DNA from: Mycobacterium sp. IS-1496
Lineage (GTDB): Bacteria > Actinomycetota > Actinomycetes > Mycobacteriales > Mycobacteriaceae
Reading direction: 5' to 3'
Assembly: GCF_001499995.1 (NCBI RefSeq)
Contig: NZ_LQIU01000067.1
Coordinates: 62,001 to 126,000, forward strand
DNA length: 64,000 nucleotides
In this document: in pieces, positions 1 to 8,536 of the stretch
Position numbering within the stretch: position 1 is the stretch's first letter
Layout of the letters: every line of letters starts with the position of its first letter
Program-made: the position numbers and the translations under genes
The notes under the pieces: model-generated
The model's database searches: none
Seen by the model: only the letters and a program-made list of their open reading frames with translations
Told to the model about the DNA's origin: nothing

Positions 1-55
1 CGTGATTTCGTGATCTGACAGCAGTCTCGGCGATGCTGAGGGAGGTGAGCCCCTC

Positions 56-955
56 GTGAATCCACGACTCGACGGCTCATGTGTCTCGACGGACTTGACG
101 ATGAGCATCATCGAACTGGTCGGGGATTACGGCTTCCTCTCCAACCTGCTCTGCGGTCTGGCACTCGGCGCGGTCGCTTTCCTCCTCGGCAAGAGCGAAG
201 CGGCTCCGCCGCACACCATCGCGCTGCTCTCCTCCGGCGTGCTGATCCTCACCGCCGACTCCTTCCTGTTCGCCTCGGTGCATTCCCGTCGGCCCTTCAC
301 CGTCGACGGCCTGGTCGCGCCGGGCGGCGAGAACGTGTGTTATCTCATGTGGACTCTCGCGATGCCGGGGTTCGGGATGCTGATGATCGGGGCGACAGTC
401 CTCGTCGTCAGCATCGGCTGGATGATCGTGCAATACGCGATCTTGAACGACATCGAGAGTCGGGTGTTCGCCACCCTGGGTGGCGTCTTCAGCTTCTTCA
501 TCGTGCTGACCACAGCCTTGTCGCTGGTCAACATCTCGAACCAGTACCTCGTCTTCATGACCTACCCGGACCGGCCGTCGGCGCTGGCCGTCGCCGCCGT
601 CTGGATTTTCGGGGCGGCCATGGCGGTGATCGCCTGCTCGATGATCGTGGTGAGGACGCTGGGTCTCTACCGCTACCGCAGACATCACTCCGACTGGGGT
701 GCGATCGCCGATTCCCGCTTCGGCGCGCTCGCCGTCGCTGCGGTCGCCATCTCGGCGTACGGGTTTCTCGCGATCACCGTCGATGCGCTCGTCTTCCTGT
801 TCCGCGCCGACGACTCGGTGCGCGGAGCGGGCGTGATGTGGTCCGCCGTAGTCCTGTGCCTGGTCGTTCCCTGGGTGGTCTACCTCCCGATCTGTTATGC
901 CGTACCCGGACCCGGGTTCAAAGACGCAGTCTCGTCGTCTCGCGGTCCACGGTGA
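56..955 (+). CDS. Polytopic membrane protein of unknown function
   Basis: The 299-residue product has about seven hydrophobic segments (roughly residues 28-45, 55-76, 105-127, 139-157, 176-200, 223-250 and 258-282), so it is an integral membrane protein. I see no catalytic motif and do not recognise the family. The GTG start is preferred because a strong purine-rich ribosome site (GGGAGGTGAG, 40-49) precedes it at normal spacing; an internal ATG at 101 would still keep all membrane segments. It converges with the universal stress gene downstream. The 55 bases before it hold only this ribosome site. Function could be transport, sensing or structural; nothing in the sequence decides. Confidence 0.75.
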   Translation: MNPRLDGSCVSTDLTMSIIELVGDYGFLSNLLCGLALGAVAFLLGKSEAAPPHTIALLSSGVLILTADSFLFASVHSRRPFTVDGLVAPGGENVCYLMWTLAMPGFGMLMIGATVLVVSIGWMIVQYAILNDIESRVFATLGGVFSFFIVLTTALSLVNISNQYLVFMTYPDRPSALAVAAVWIFGAAMAVIACSMIVVRTLGLYRYRRHHSDWGAIADSRFGALAVAAVAISAYGFLAITVDALVFLFRADDSVRGAGVMWSAVVLCLVVPWVVYLPICYAVPGPGFKDAVSSSRGPR

Positions 956-980
956 TGACCGTGCCGCAGCCCCTCCCGCG

Positions 981-1847
981 CTACGCGCCGAGCGTGGGCA
1001 CGACGAGCACATCGCACTGCGCTTCGCGCATCACGTGTTGGGCCACGCTGCCCAGGAAGGCGTAGGACAGCCGCGAGCGGGCGCCCGTCCCGACCACGAT
1101 CAGATCCGCGTCGACAGACCGGGCGGCACCTTCGAGTGCGGTCGGCGGATGGCCTCCGACGACGGCGATCTCGCGCGGGCAGGGGTTCAGCGTGCCCGTC
1201 AGCCGCGAGATATCCCGCCGTGCCCGGTCGAGCGCGGCCCGCCGCAATCCCTCGACATCGTCGCCGGACACACCGAATGCATGCATCAGGCTCTCGCCGA
1301 CGACGGTGCTGACGTGGACGACGACGTGGTCTGCCGCAGGTGTCAGTCCGAGGCCGAAGCGGGCCGCCTCGGCGGACTCCGTCGTGGCGTCGAGCGCCAG
1401 GACGACCGAGCGGTAGCTGTCCGTGCCCGGCCGCTTGACGACCAGCACCGGCACCGGACTCATCCGCACCACGTTCTCCGCCGTACTGCCGAGCAGAGCC
1501 TCGACGAGGCCGTGCTCGCCGCTGGCGCCGATGACCACGAGATCCGCCGCCGTGTCGGCCGCTTCGGCGGTGATCTCCACGGCCGCCCTGCCCCGGCGGA
1601 CGGTGATGGTGGGCGCCGCGTCGGCGGAAGCCGACGGATCGAGGAGCCCGTCGACGAGTGCCGCGACCGCACCCCGTGCGGGCTCCGAGAAGTCGGTGCG
1701 CATTCCGGTGGGCTCCACGTGCAGGGCGGTCAGCCGGGCGCCGTGCTCGGTGGCCAAATGCGCGGCCCGAATGACCGCCGCGGCCGCCGGTTCGGACAGG
1801 TCCGTCGCCACGAGGACGTGGCGCAGAGCACCGGTGACCGTGTCCAT
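981..1847 (-). CDS. Universal stress protein, tandem UspA domains
   Basis: The 288-residue product is two UspA folds in tandem, the usual mycobacterial form. The first domain has the complete ATP-binding signature G-x2-G-x9-G-S (in IGASGEHGLVEALLGS); in the second (VGTGARSRLSYAFLGS) the second glycine is Ala. Such proteins are cytoplasmic, bind ATP and are often induced by hypoxia, but I see no DosR-type box directly upstream. The ATG at 1847 has GGGAGG ten bases before it, which is why the longer reading was not used. It follows the SnoaL-like and alcohol dehydrogenase genes on the same strand after an 84-base gap, so it may have its own promoter. Confidence 0.9.
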   Translation of the reverse strand: MDTVTGALRHVLVATDLSEPAAAAVIRAAHLATEHGARLTALHVEPTGMRTDFSEPARGAVAALVDGLLDPSASADAAPTITVRRGRAAVEITAEAADTAADLVVIGASGEHGLVEALLGSTAENVVRMSPVPVLVVKRPGTDSYRSVVLALDATTESAEAARFGLGLTPAADHVVVHVSTVVGESLMHAFGVSGDDVEGLRRAALDRARRDISRLTGTLNPCPREIAVVGGHPPTALEGAARSVDADLIVVGTGARSRLSYAFLGSVAQHVMREAQCDVLVVPTLGA

Positions 1848-1899
1848 CGAACCGCGACCTCCCGACTGGCGAACACCAGCGACGATACGCACCGACGGG

Positions 1900-1920
1900 C
1901 CCGGGCGGACCGTCGAACGC
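1900..1920. repeat. 21-base direct repeat, copy 1
   Basis: This 21-base stretch in the gap between the universal stress gene and the SnoaL-like gene is identical to 6278-6298, which is the 3' end of the TetR gene. The core is GGGCGGACCGTCGAACGC. The flanks differ. Confidence 0.8.
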
Positions 1921-1931
1921 CCGCGGCGCGG

Positions 1932-2348
1932 TCACACCGCCACGCGCCGCCACAGGTCGTCGAACGCGAGCGAGTCGAAGAAGGCCGCTGCCCGCACGAT
2001 CTTTCCGTGGTCGAGGGTGAGGAACCAGGCGTAGGTGTTGCGGTAGGGAACCCCGTCGCGTGCCACGCCTTCGGCATCGAAGAACACGATCACCGTGTCC
2101 CTGTCGGCGAACATGTCGCGGATGGTCGGGACGAGTGGCCGGGACATCCTGGCGTTGAACGGCCGGATGACATGCGTAAGGAAATCCTCCCTGCTGGTGT
2201 ACACGCGCGACGCGACGGAGTTGCCCACGATTTCCCACGTGGCGTGCTCCGCGAGTGAGTCGAAGGGACTGCCCGTCCCGGCGCGCCACGCGTTGAAGCC
2301 GGCCTGGACGGTGGCGATGTTGCCGGATGTGACGTCCTCGTATGGCAT
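1932..2348 (-). CDS. SnoaL/NTF2-like protein
   Basis: The 138-residue product has the length and pattern of the SnoaL/NTF2-like cone fold: an N-terminal helix with a conserved Trp (FNAWRAG), then alternating strands with the typical SREDF and WFLTLDHGKIVRAAAFFD segments. Members are small-molecule isomerases, hydrolases or ligand binders; the sequence does not say which. It starts 11 bases after the zinc alcohol dehydrogenase stop, so the two are almost surely co-transcribed, and a role in the same substrate pathway is a reasonable inference. Confidence 0.8.
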   Translation of the reverse strand: MPYEDVTSGNIATVQAGFNAWRAGTGSPFDSLAEHATWEIVGNSVASRVYTSREDFLTHVIRPFNARMSRPLVPTIRDMFADRDTVIVFFDAEGVARDGVPYRNTYAWFLTLDHGKIVRAAAFFDSLAFDDLWRRVAV

Positions 2349-2359
2349 CGGAGCTCCCG

Positions 2360-3430
2360 TCAGTCGTAGACGATGACGGCACGACCCAGGACGTCACCCC
2401 GCGCGATCGCCTCGAGCGTCTCGTTGACGTCGTCGAACCGCACACGGGTCACCGAGTGCTTGACCTTGCCTGCAGCGGCCAGCGACAGCACCTCGGTCAG
2501 GTCGTTGTAGTTGCCCCAGAACGAGCCGAAGTAGGTGTACTCGCGTGCCACCAGAGGAAAGAGCGGGATGTCGACGCGGTTGCCGATCAACCCGACGGAC
2601 GCCACGGCACCCTCGGTCGCCAACAGGGAGAAGGCCAGCCGGATGGCCTCCTCGGAGCCCGCGCACTCGATCACCGCGTCGAGTTCCGGCCGTCCAGTCA
2701 GCGCCTCGAGTTCCCTGCGCACCGCATCGGGGTCCTTGTCGCGGACGTTGATGGCGTGGTCCACCCCGTTCTCCAGCGCGATTTTGAGCTTCTCGTCGCT
2801 ACGCGCGAACGCGACCACGTCGGCGCCGCCTCCCAGCAGCTTCGCGTACTGGGCGCCATAGCTTCCCAGCCCGCCGATGCCACTGACGGCCACCGTGCGC
2901 CCGGCACCGAGATGGCCTGCCGCGCGGAGCTTCTTGAGTCCGCGGTACGGAGTCAGCCCCGCGTCGGTCAGCGGCGCGAGGTTGTCCGGCGACAGTTCGC
3001 CGTCTCCCGCCATCTTGATCAGGTAGCGGTAGTTGACGGGGAGGTACTCCTGGTAGCCGCCGTGGCGGCCGAACCCGGCCCAGACCCCGTGCGCGCAGAG
3101 TTGTTCGTTGCCCTCGTGGCACTGGCGGCATGCGCCGTCCCCCCAGCTGCCGAACACCACCACCTGATCGCCCTCGGACAACCCCGCCGACCTCGGCACC
3201 GCCGCGCCCAGACCGTCGATCCATCCCGCGACCTCGTGTCCCGGCGTGATCGGGAAGTCCATCGCCAGTCCGTTGTCGAAGTAGCCGTCGATCAACTGGA
3301 AGTCGGTGCGGCACATGCCCGCACCGCCTACCCGGACGAGGACCTCCTCCGGCCCGGGGGCGGGGACATCGATCTCCTCGAGGCGCAGGGGCTGCTTGTA
3401 GCCGTACATGCGCGCGGCACGCATCTTCAT
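2360..3430 (-). CDS. Zinc-dependent alcohol dehydrogenase (MDR superfamily)
   Basis: The 356-residue product is a medium-chain NAD(P)-dependent alcohol dehydrogenase. Catalytic zinc ligands are visible as C40 and H65-E66 (GHE), and the Rossmann motif GIGGLGSYG lies near residue 173. The structural zinc loop is altered: the family pattern has four Cys, but here the first is Asp (WGDGACRQC, D98, then C101, C104, C112). The start has AGGAG five bases upstream. It heads a run with the SnoaL-like gene and lies downstream of a large LuxR regulator and a TetR gene, which suggests control by one of them. The substrate is unknown; secondary alcohols or ketones are possible. Confidence 0.9.
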   Translation of the reverse strand: MKMRAARMYGYKQPLRLEEIDVPAPGPEEVLVRVGGAGMCRTDFQLIDGYFDNGLAMDFPITPGHEVAGWIDGLGAAVPRSAGLSEGDQVVVFGSWGDGACRQCHEGNEQLCAHGVWAGFGRHGGYQEYLPVNYRYLIKMAGDGELSPDNLAPLTDAGLTPYRGLKKLRAAGHLGAGRTVAVSGIGGLGSYGAQYAKLLGGGADVVAFARSDEKLKIALENGVDHAINVRDKDPDAVRRELEALTGRPELDAVIECAGSEEAIRLAFSLLATEGAVASVGLIGNRVDIPLFPLVAREYTYFGSFWGNYNDLTEVLSLAAAGKVKHSVTRVRFDDVNETLEAIARGDVLGRAVIVYD

Positions 3431-3510
3431 GGGGACTCCTCTGTGGACGGATGACAGAGAAGATGTTCCGGATGCCGGAGGTCATTCGCATCCGCCACTG
3501 GCCAGTCGAA

Positions 3511-6246
3511 TCAGCTTCCGTGGGCGTCGGTCAACACGGCCGCGAGCTGACTGCGCGCTTCGATGCCGAGCTTGGCGAAGATCTTGCCGAGGTGATACTG
3601 CACGGTGCGGGCACTGATGAACAGCCGTGCCCCGATCTCCGGGTTGGACATGCCGTCACGCGCAAGCCGGGCGATCTGCGTCTCCTGTGCGGTGAGCTCG
3701 AGGGGCGTGGTCGCCGCCGCGGTGCGGCGGCGCGCGTGCTCACCGGTGGCCAGCAGTTCGCGCTCGGCCCGTTGTGCGAACGCCGCCATGCCGATCGACT
3801 CGAAAAGCTCATGAGCCGCGCGTAGTTGCGCCCGCGCGTCGACCCGACGGCGCTGCCTGCGCAGCCACTCGCCGTACAGCAACCGGGCCCTGCCGAGGTC
3901 GGGTCGCAGTCCCGCCCTGTCGAAACGCTCGATCGCCTCGCAGTACAGGTCTTCGGCGGCGGACCGATCGCTCAGCAACGCCCTCGCCCGCGCCTCGACG
4001 CCGAGGGCCCAGTCGGTGCCACTCGCTGTGGTCATCTCGGTCAGACGATCGAGTGCGGTCGCTGCGGCGACGGTGTCTCCGAGTCGTGCCGCGGCCTCGA
4101 CGAGTTCCGGCAGGGCCCACCCCGACGCCCCGCCACCGTCCAGGCCGGACCACGCGTCCGCTGCGGCGTCTCGCGCTGTCCGGTAGTCACCACGTGAGTT
4201 GCCGGAAACGGCTTCAGCCCAGGCGATCACCGTCAGGCCGTGCCCTTCACCGCGTGTCTCCGCGTCGCGACGGGCGGTGTCGCTGAGCGCGGCCAACTCG
4301 GCGTGTCGGCCCCGCCAAGCCGTCAGCGCGATCTCACTGTACGGAGTCAAGTTCCTGCCCATGGCCTCGATGGCCGTGTACATCTCCGCCGTCGTCTGCG
4401 CTGCCTGGTCGAAGTCGCCGGTGAACAGCAAGGGGATGACGCGGCTGCTCAATGCCAAGGGAAGTTGGGTGACAGAACCCGAACCTCGTGCCAGTTGCAC
4501 GTACCGGGTCGCCAGCGTCGCGTGCCGTTCGATGTCCCAGATGCGGGTGGACGCCAGGCAGGCCAACACCATCCACCGCAGCTCCTGTTCGGCGGTCATA
4601 CCTCGGCCGAAGGAGCCGATCGCCTCGCGCAACGCCGGAACGCCTTCCTCGAAGCCCGCACAGTGCTGGGTCGCAAGGCCGTCGAGGAGGAGGTCGGCGG
4701 GACCTCCGCCCCCGGGGCGGCGTACTGCGGCGAAGGCCGCCTTCGACACCTCGGTCATGCTGCCCTCGACCGCGAGACGGCCGGCGAACAGTGCTGCGGA
4801 CATCGCGTCGAGGTACGTCTCGCGGCTCAGCGCCGGGTCGACGGACTCCAGCCGGCGGGCGGCGGCGAGCAGCAATGGGGCGGCGTCGTTTCCGTGTCTG
4901 CTCACCAACGCCAGCTGGGCGCGCACCAGGTCGGTGCGCGCGCGCTGGATGTCGTCGCACGGTACGGCCTCGGCGATCGCCAGGAGGTCCCTCGCCGCGT
5001 CGAATGCCCCGGCCTGGGCCTTGGCCGATGCCGCGGCGGTGGCCAGCTCGCCGCGGCGTGCCGGGTCGACCGTCAGCGCCGCTGCCCGCTCGAGGAACGC
5101 TGCCGCGGCGGTGACGCCGCCGCGTGCTCTGACCCGGTTCGCCGAACGTGCCAGTTCGCCGGCGACCTCCTCGTCCGGCCCGACGGCCGCATGGCCGAGA
5201 TGCCATGCCCGCCGGTCAGGTTCGCGATCGGCGTCGGTGACCGCGGCCAATGCGGCGTGGATCGTCTGTCGATCCGACAGGGGCACGCACCGGTAGGCGG
5301 TCGAGCGAATGAGTGGATGACGGAAGAGCACCCGGCTACCGATCTCGGCCAATCCGGCGTCGAGTGCAGGGGCGGCGGCGGCGCGGTCGAGGCCGAGGAC
5401 GTCCGCGGCACGCCACAGCACCGACGGGTCCCCGGTCGGATCGGCGGCGGCCAGGGCCAGCAGCCGGCGCGTCGCCGACGGAAGACTCTCCAACCGGCGA
5501 CGGTACGTGCCTTCGAGGCTGTGCGACGCGGGCGCGCCCGGATCCCCGAACCCCCCTGCGAATTCGCCGCGGGCCAGCGACCGCGGAATCTCCAGCAGGG
5601 CCAACGGATTACCGTGTGCCTCGGCGATGAGCCGATCACGGAGGCGGTGGTCCAGTGGGCCGTCGAGGTTCCTGCTCAGCAGTGTTCGCGAATCGTCGTC
5701 GGGCAGCCGCCCGAGTGTCATCTCGGGCAGGTCTCGCAGTTCGTCTCCGACGATCCGCGTCGCGAAGACGATCCCGACGGACTCGGCGCCCAGTCGGCGG
5801 GCGACGAACGCCATCACCCGCGCCGAAGCCTGGTCGAGCCAATGCTGGTCGTCGACGAGCAGCAGCAGACCGCGGTGCTGCGCGGCCTCGGACACGAGGT
5901 TGAGGACGGCCAGCCCGACCAGGAAGAGATCCGGTGGGGGTCCGTCGCGCTCACCGAGAGCGACGCACAAGGCGTCGCGCTGCGGCCCGGTGATGGTGTC
6001 CATCCGTTCCGCGATCGCGGTGCACACCTGATGTAGACCCGAGAACGCGAAATCCGCTTCCGATTCGACACCCGCGATCCGGACGACGCGGCACCCCGCG
6101 GCCCGGCCGGCCGCTTCGTCGAGCAGGGCGGTCTTCCCGATACCGGGCTCACCGCACACGACCAGCACCCGGCTCTGGCCGGACTGAAGCGCCTCGAGCA
6201 ATTCGTCGAGGACGCGGCACTCGGCGCGTCGGCCTACCAGTTCCAC
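3511..6246 (-). CDS. Large ATPase-type LuxR transcriptional regulator (LAL/MalT-like)
   Basis: The 911-residue product begins with an AAA-type ATPase: Walker A GEPGIGKT at about residues 32-39 and a hydrophobic Walker B ending in DD (LLLLVDDQHW). A long helical TPR-like middle follows, and the C-terminal 60 residues form a LuxR helix-turn-helix (LTAQETQIARLARDG ... RTVQYHLGKIF). This is the LAL architecture: an ATP-dependent regulator that senses a ligand through its helical middle. The GTG at 6246 was chosen because AGGAGG lies four bases upstream and the protein then opens directly with the VELVGRR motif typical of the family. It sits 28 bases after the TetR stop and probably shares its transcript. 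Confidence 0.88.
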   Translation of the reverse strand: MELVGRRAECRVLDELLEALQSGQSRVLVVCGEPGIGKTALLDEAAGRAAGCRVVRIAGVESEADFAFSGLHQVCTAIAERMDTITGPQRDALCVALGERDGPPPDLFLVGLAVLNLVSEAAQHRGLLLLVDDQHWLDQASARVMAFVARRLGAESVGIVFATRIVGDELRDLPEMTLGRLPDDDSRTLLSRNLDGPLDHRLRDRLIAEAHGNPLALLEIPRSLARGEFAGGFGDPGAPASHSLEGTYRRRLESLPSATRRLLALAAADPTGDPSVLWRAADVLGLDRAAAAPALDAGLAEIGSRVLFRHPLIRSTAYRCVPLSDRQTIHAALAAVTDADREPDRRAWHLGHAAVGPDEEVAGELARSANRVRARGGVTAAAAFLERAAALTVDPARRGELATAAASAKAQAGAFDAARDLLAIAEAVPCDDIQRARTDLVRAQLALVSRHGNDAAPLLLAAARRLESVDPALSRETYLDAMSAALFAGRLAVEGSMTEVSKAAFAAVRRPGGGGPADLLLDGLATQHCAGFEEGVPALREAIGSFGRGMTAEQELRWMVLACLASTRIWDIERHATLATRYVQLARGSGSVTQLPLALSSRVIPLLFTGDFDQAAQTTAEMYTAIEAMGRNLTPYSEIALTAWRGRHAELAALSDTARRDAETRGEGHGLTVIAWAEAVSGNSRGDYRTARDAAADAWSGLDGGGASGWALPELVEAAARLGDTVAAATALDRLTEMTTASGTDWALGVEARARALLSDRSAAEDLYCEAIERFDRAGLRPDLGRARLLYGEWLRRQRRRVDARAQLRAAHELFESIGMAAFAQRAERELLATGEHARRRTAAATTPLELTAQETQIARLARDGMSNPEIGARLFISARTVQYHLGKIFAKLGIEARSQLAAVLTDAHGS

Positions 6247-6274
6247 CGTGCCTCCTGGCTCGGGCGTGGGGGAG

Positions 6275-6832
6275 TCACCCGGGCGGACCGTCGAACGCAG
6301 GCGCGACGAAGCGGAGCAGCAGTTCGCGTTCGTCACGTGGGTCGGGGTTCGGCCAGTACGCCAGCGACATCACCACGCGCACGATCCACTGTGCCGCCAC
6401 GGGGTCGTCCTCGGTGATCCCGGTGAGATCGGCGGCGAGTTGGCGCAGCACCGGTGACGAGTGGAGCTCGCCGAGCCCGGGTGCGCTCGTCGCGCTCATG
6501 AGCAGCTTTCTCATGGGGTCGGACCGGATTTCCTCGAGCGCCACCACGATCGCGGTGACGACTCGATCCGAACCGCTGCGGTTCGCGACGGCGTGGCGGA
6601 CCGTCTCGATGACGCCGCCGGCAAGGCGCGTCAGCACCGCGTCGCGGATCTGGGCCTTCCCCCCGGCGTAGCGGTAGATGGTGGCCCTGGAGCAGTGCAG
6701 TCGACTCGCCAGCGTGTCGATGTCGAAGGCGTTCAGCCCGTCCGTCACGACGAGGTCGACCGCGGCCGCGTAGATGCGTTCGGCTGCCGCGCCGCGGCGG
6801 TCGCCGCCGACCACCCAGTCGTCGCGAACCAT
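6275..6832 (-). CDS. TetR family transcriptional regulator
   Basis: The 185-residue product has an N-terminal TetR helix-turn-helix at about residues 18-62 (ERIYAAAVDLVVTDG, then LASRLHCSRATIYRYAGGK) and a variable C-terminal ligand domain. It is divergent from the cytochrome P450 gene across a 185-base gap holding a short palindrome (6865-6878), so repression of the P450 and of itself is the natural guess. The ATG at 6832 was used because the upstream extension lacks TetR-like sequence. The LAL regulator gene follows on the same strand. Confidence 0.88.
   Translation of the reverse strand: MVRDDWVVGGDRRGAAAERIYAAAVDLVVTDGLNAFDIDTLASRLHCSRATIYRYAGGKAQIRDAVLTRLAGGVIETVRHAVANRSGSDRVVTAIVVALEEIRSDPMRKLLMSATSAPGLGELHSSPVLRQLAADLTGITEDDPVAAQWIVRVVMSLAYWPNPDPRDERELLLRFVAPAFDGPPG
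6278..6298. repeat. 21-base direct repeat, copy 2
   Basis: Identical to 1900-1920 over 21 bases. Here it encodes the last residues of the TetR protein, so if the pair is a true duplication this copy is likely the source. Confidence 0.8.
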
Positions 6833-6864
6833 CGGAAAACCCCCGTGTCGGTTGTCGCAAAGTA

Positions 6865-6878
6865 TCTCAGCATTGAGA
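6865..6878. promoter_or_regulatory. Candidate TetR operator
   Basis: TCTCAGCATTGAGA is a 5-base inverted repeat with a 4-base centre, 33 bases upstream of the TetR start in the TetR/P450 divergent gap. TTGAGAC recurs at 6926-6932. Operator function is inferred from position only. Confidence 0.35.
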
Positions 6879-7017
6879 CGAGCGCGGTGCCGTGTTTCAG
6901 CGTTCACCCAGCGTGGCGAGCTTCGTTGAGACAGTGCCGTGCCGCAGCGCGCGCGCCGGATGTCAACTTCGTGAGCATCCGTTGACGCGGCGTCGCCGCG
7001 CCGCGCAGCGTGGAGCG

Positions 7018-8238
7018 ATGACGTCACCAGACGGTGCCCTCGGGCTCGCGCTCTTCGAGGACTCCTCCATCCAGGACCCGGGCCCGCTCTACGCGCGGAT
7101 GCACCGGGCCGGAGCCGTCCACCGCGTCGGCGAGTCCGGGTTCTACGCGGTGAGCGGGTGGGATGCCGTGACCGAGGCGATCGCCCGCTGCGACGACTTC
7201 TCGTCGAACTTGACCGCGACCATGATGTACCAGCCCGGTGGAACCGTGTCCGAGTTCCACGTCGGTGAACTGGGCGGCGCGACACAGGCCCTGGCAACCG
7301 CCGACGAGCCGGCCCATTCGGTCCATCGGAAGGCACTGCTCCCACAACTGGCGGTCAAACGCATCCGGGCGTTCGAGCCGTTCATCGGCGACACGGCAAC
7401 GCAGCTCTGGGACACCCACCTCCGAGACGGACGCATCGAGTGGATGGGTGCCCTGGCCAACCGGCTGCCGATGATGATCGTCGGGCGGATCATCGGCGTG
7501 CCCGACGCCGACATCGACAAGTTGATCCGGTGGGGCTACTCGGCGACCCAGGTCGTCGAGGGGTTGGTCACCCAAGAGCAGTTGAACGACGCGGCTGTTG
7601 CGGTCCTGGAGTTGGGCGGTTACATCACCGACCAGTTCCAGCGGGCGGCCGCCGATCCGCAGGACAACCTGCTCGGCGACCTCGCGGTCGCATGTGCCGA
7701 CGGTGCACTGGACGATATGACCGCGTTGGCCATGATGATCACCCTGTTCAGTGCCGGAGGCGAGTCGACGGCTTCGCTCATCGGTTCTGCCGCATGGACG
7801 CTCGCGACGCGCCAGGACATCCAGCAGCAGGTCCGCGCTCGGCCGGAACTGCTCGACGCATTCCTCGAAGAGGTGCTGCGCTGCGAGCCCCCGTTCCGCG
7901 GTCATTACCGGCATGTCGTCCGCGACACCGCGCTGTGCGGCGTCGACCTGCCGGCGGGCTCACGGCTGCTGCTGCTCTGGGGCGCGGCCAACCGCGACCC
8001 GTCCCACTTCGACCAGCCCGGAGAGTTCCGACTCGATCGCCCGGCTGGCAAGGGGCACATCGCGTTCGGGAAGGGGGCGCACTTCTGTGTGGGAGCGGCG
8101 TTGGCCAGGCTGGAGGCCAGGATCGTGATCCGTCATCTCCTCGACCGGACCTCCCGCGTGGAGGCCGCCGAGGTCGGCCGGTGGTTACCGAGCCTGCTCG
8201 TGCGCCGACTCGAACGGTTGGAGTTGGCGGTCGAGTAA
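7018..8238 (+). CDS. Cytochrome P450
   Basis: The 406-residue soluble class I P450 has all signatures: the I-helix oxygen-activation motif AGGEST, the K-helix ExxR (EEVLR), and the heme loop FGKGAHFCVG with the cysteine ligand at about residue 357. It oxidises a small organic or lipid substrate using ferredoxin and reductase, neither of which is encoded nearby. The ATG at 7018 has GGAG upstream. It is divergent from a TetR gene and ends two bases before the convergent Excalibur-like gene. I could not assign a CYP subfamily; the substrate is unknown. Confidence 0.93.
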   Translation: MTSPDGALGLALFEDSSIQDPGPLYARMHRAGAVHRVGESGFYAVSGWDAVTEAIARCDDFSSNLTATMMYQPGGTVSEFHVGELGGATQALATADEPAHSVHRKALLPQLAVKRIRAFEPFIGDTATQLWDTHLRDGRIEWMGALANRLPMMIVGRIIGVPDADIDKLIRWGYSATQVVEGLVTQEQLNDAAVAVLELGGYITDQFQRAAADPQDNLLGDLAVACADGALDDMTALAMMITLFSAGGESTASLIGSAAWTLATRQDIQQQVRARPELLDAFLEEVLRCEPPFRGHYRHVVRDTALCGVDLPAGSRLLLLWGAANRDPSHFDQPGEFRLDRPAGKGHIAFGKGAHFCVGAALARLEARIVIRHLLDRTSRVEAAEVGRWLPSLLVRRLERLELAVE

Positions 8239-8239
8239 G

Positions 8240-8506
8240 TCAGCGGGTCGATTCGCAGCCGGTGCCGCTCCCGTCTCGATCGAGTTCGTAGATGTCTTCG
8301 CCGATGACGGTCACCGGTCCCTCGACATAGGCCGGACCGTCCCCGCTCCCGCCGGCACAGTCGACGTCGCTGGCGATCGGGACACAGGCGCCCGAGTAAT
8401 TCGGGTCGCACTCGTTGGACTGTTGCGTCAGGGGAGTCGCGTGGGCAACCGGAGCGAGACCGATGCCCACGAAGATGCCGAGAGCAAGTACTGCAAAATG
8501 TCGCAC
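8240..8506 (-). CDS. Small secreted Excalibur-like protein
   Basis: The 88-residue product has a signal peptide (hydrophobic residues 4-18, cleavage expected after AHA at about residue 23). Its mature end carries DLDRDGSGTGCE-like sequence (DRDGSGTGCES), which matches the Excalibur calcium-binding signature of secreted actinobacterial and firmicute proteins, with Cys residues for probable disulfides. The GTG start is assumed from the signal peptide; ribosome-site spacing is long. It lies 30 bases downstream of the transglycosylase lipoprotein on the same strand, so both may act in the cell envelope. Confidence 0.78.
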   Translation of the reverse strand: MRHFAVLALGIFVGIGLAPVAHATPLTQQSNECDPNYSGACVPIASDVDCAGGSGDGPAYVEGPVTVIGEDIYELDRDGSGTGCESTR

Positions 8507-8536
8507 GCTGGCAGATCGCTCCGAACCGGCGCCGCG

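Noticed and set aside
77..1012. Frames overlapping the first membrane protein on both strands
   Set aside because: Arg/Asp/Gly-rich shadow translations without hydrophobic segments; the membrane frame has a good ribosome site.
3431..3445. GGGGACTCCTC as a DosR half-box
   Set aside because: It is the reverse complement of the alcohol dehydrogenase ribosome site; no second half exists.
4240..6036. 598-codon plus-strand frame opposite the LAL regulator
   Set aside because: Shadow of the ATPase/LuxR gene; no recognisable motif.
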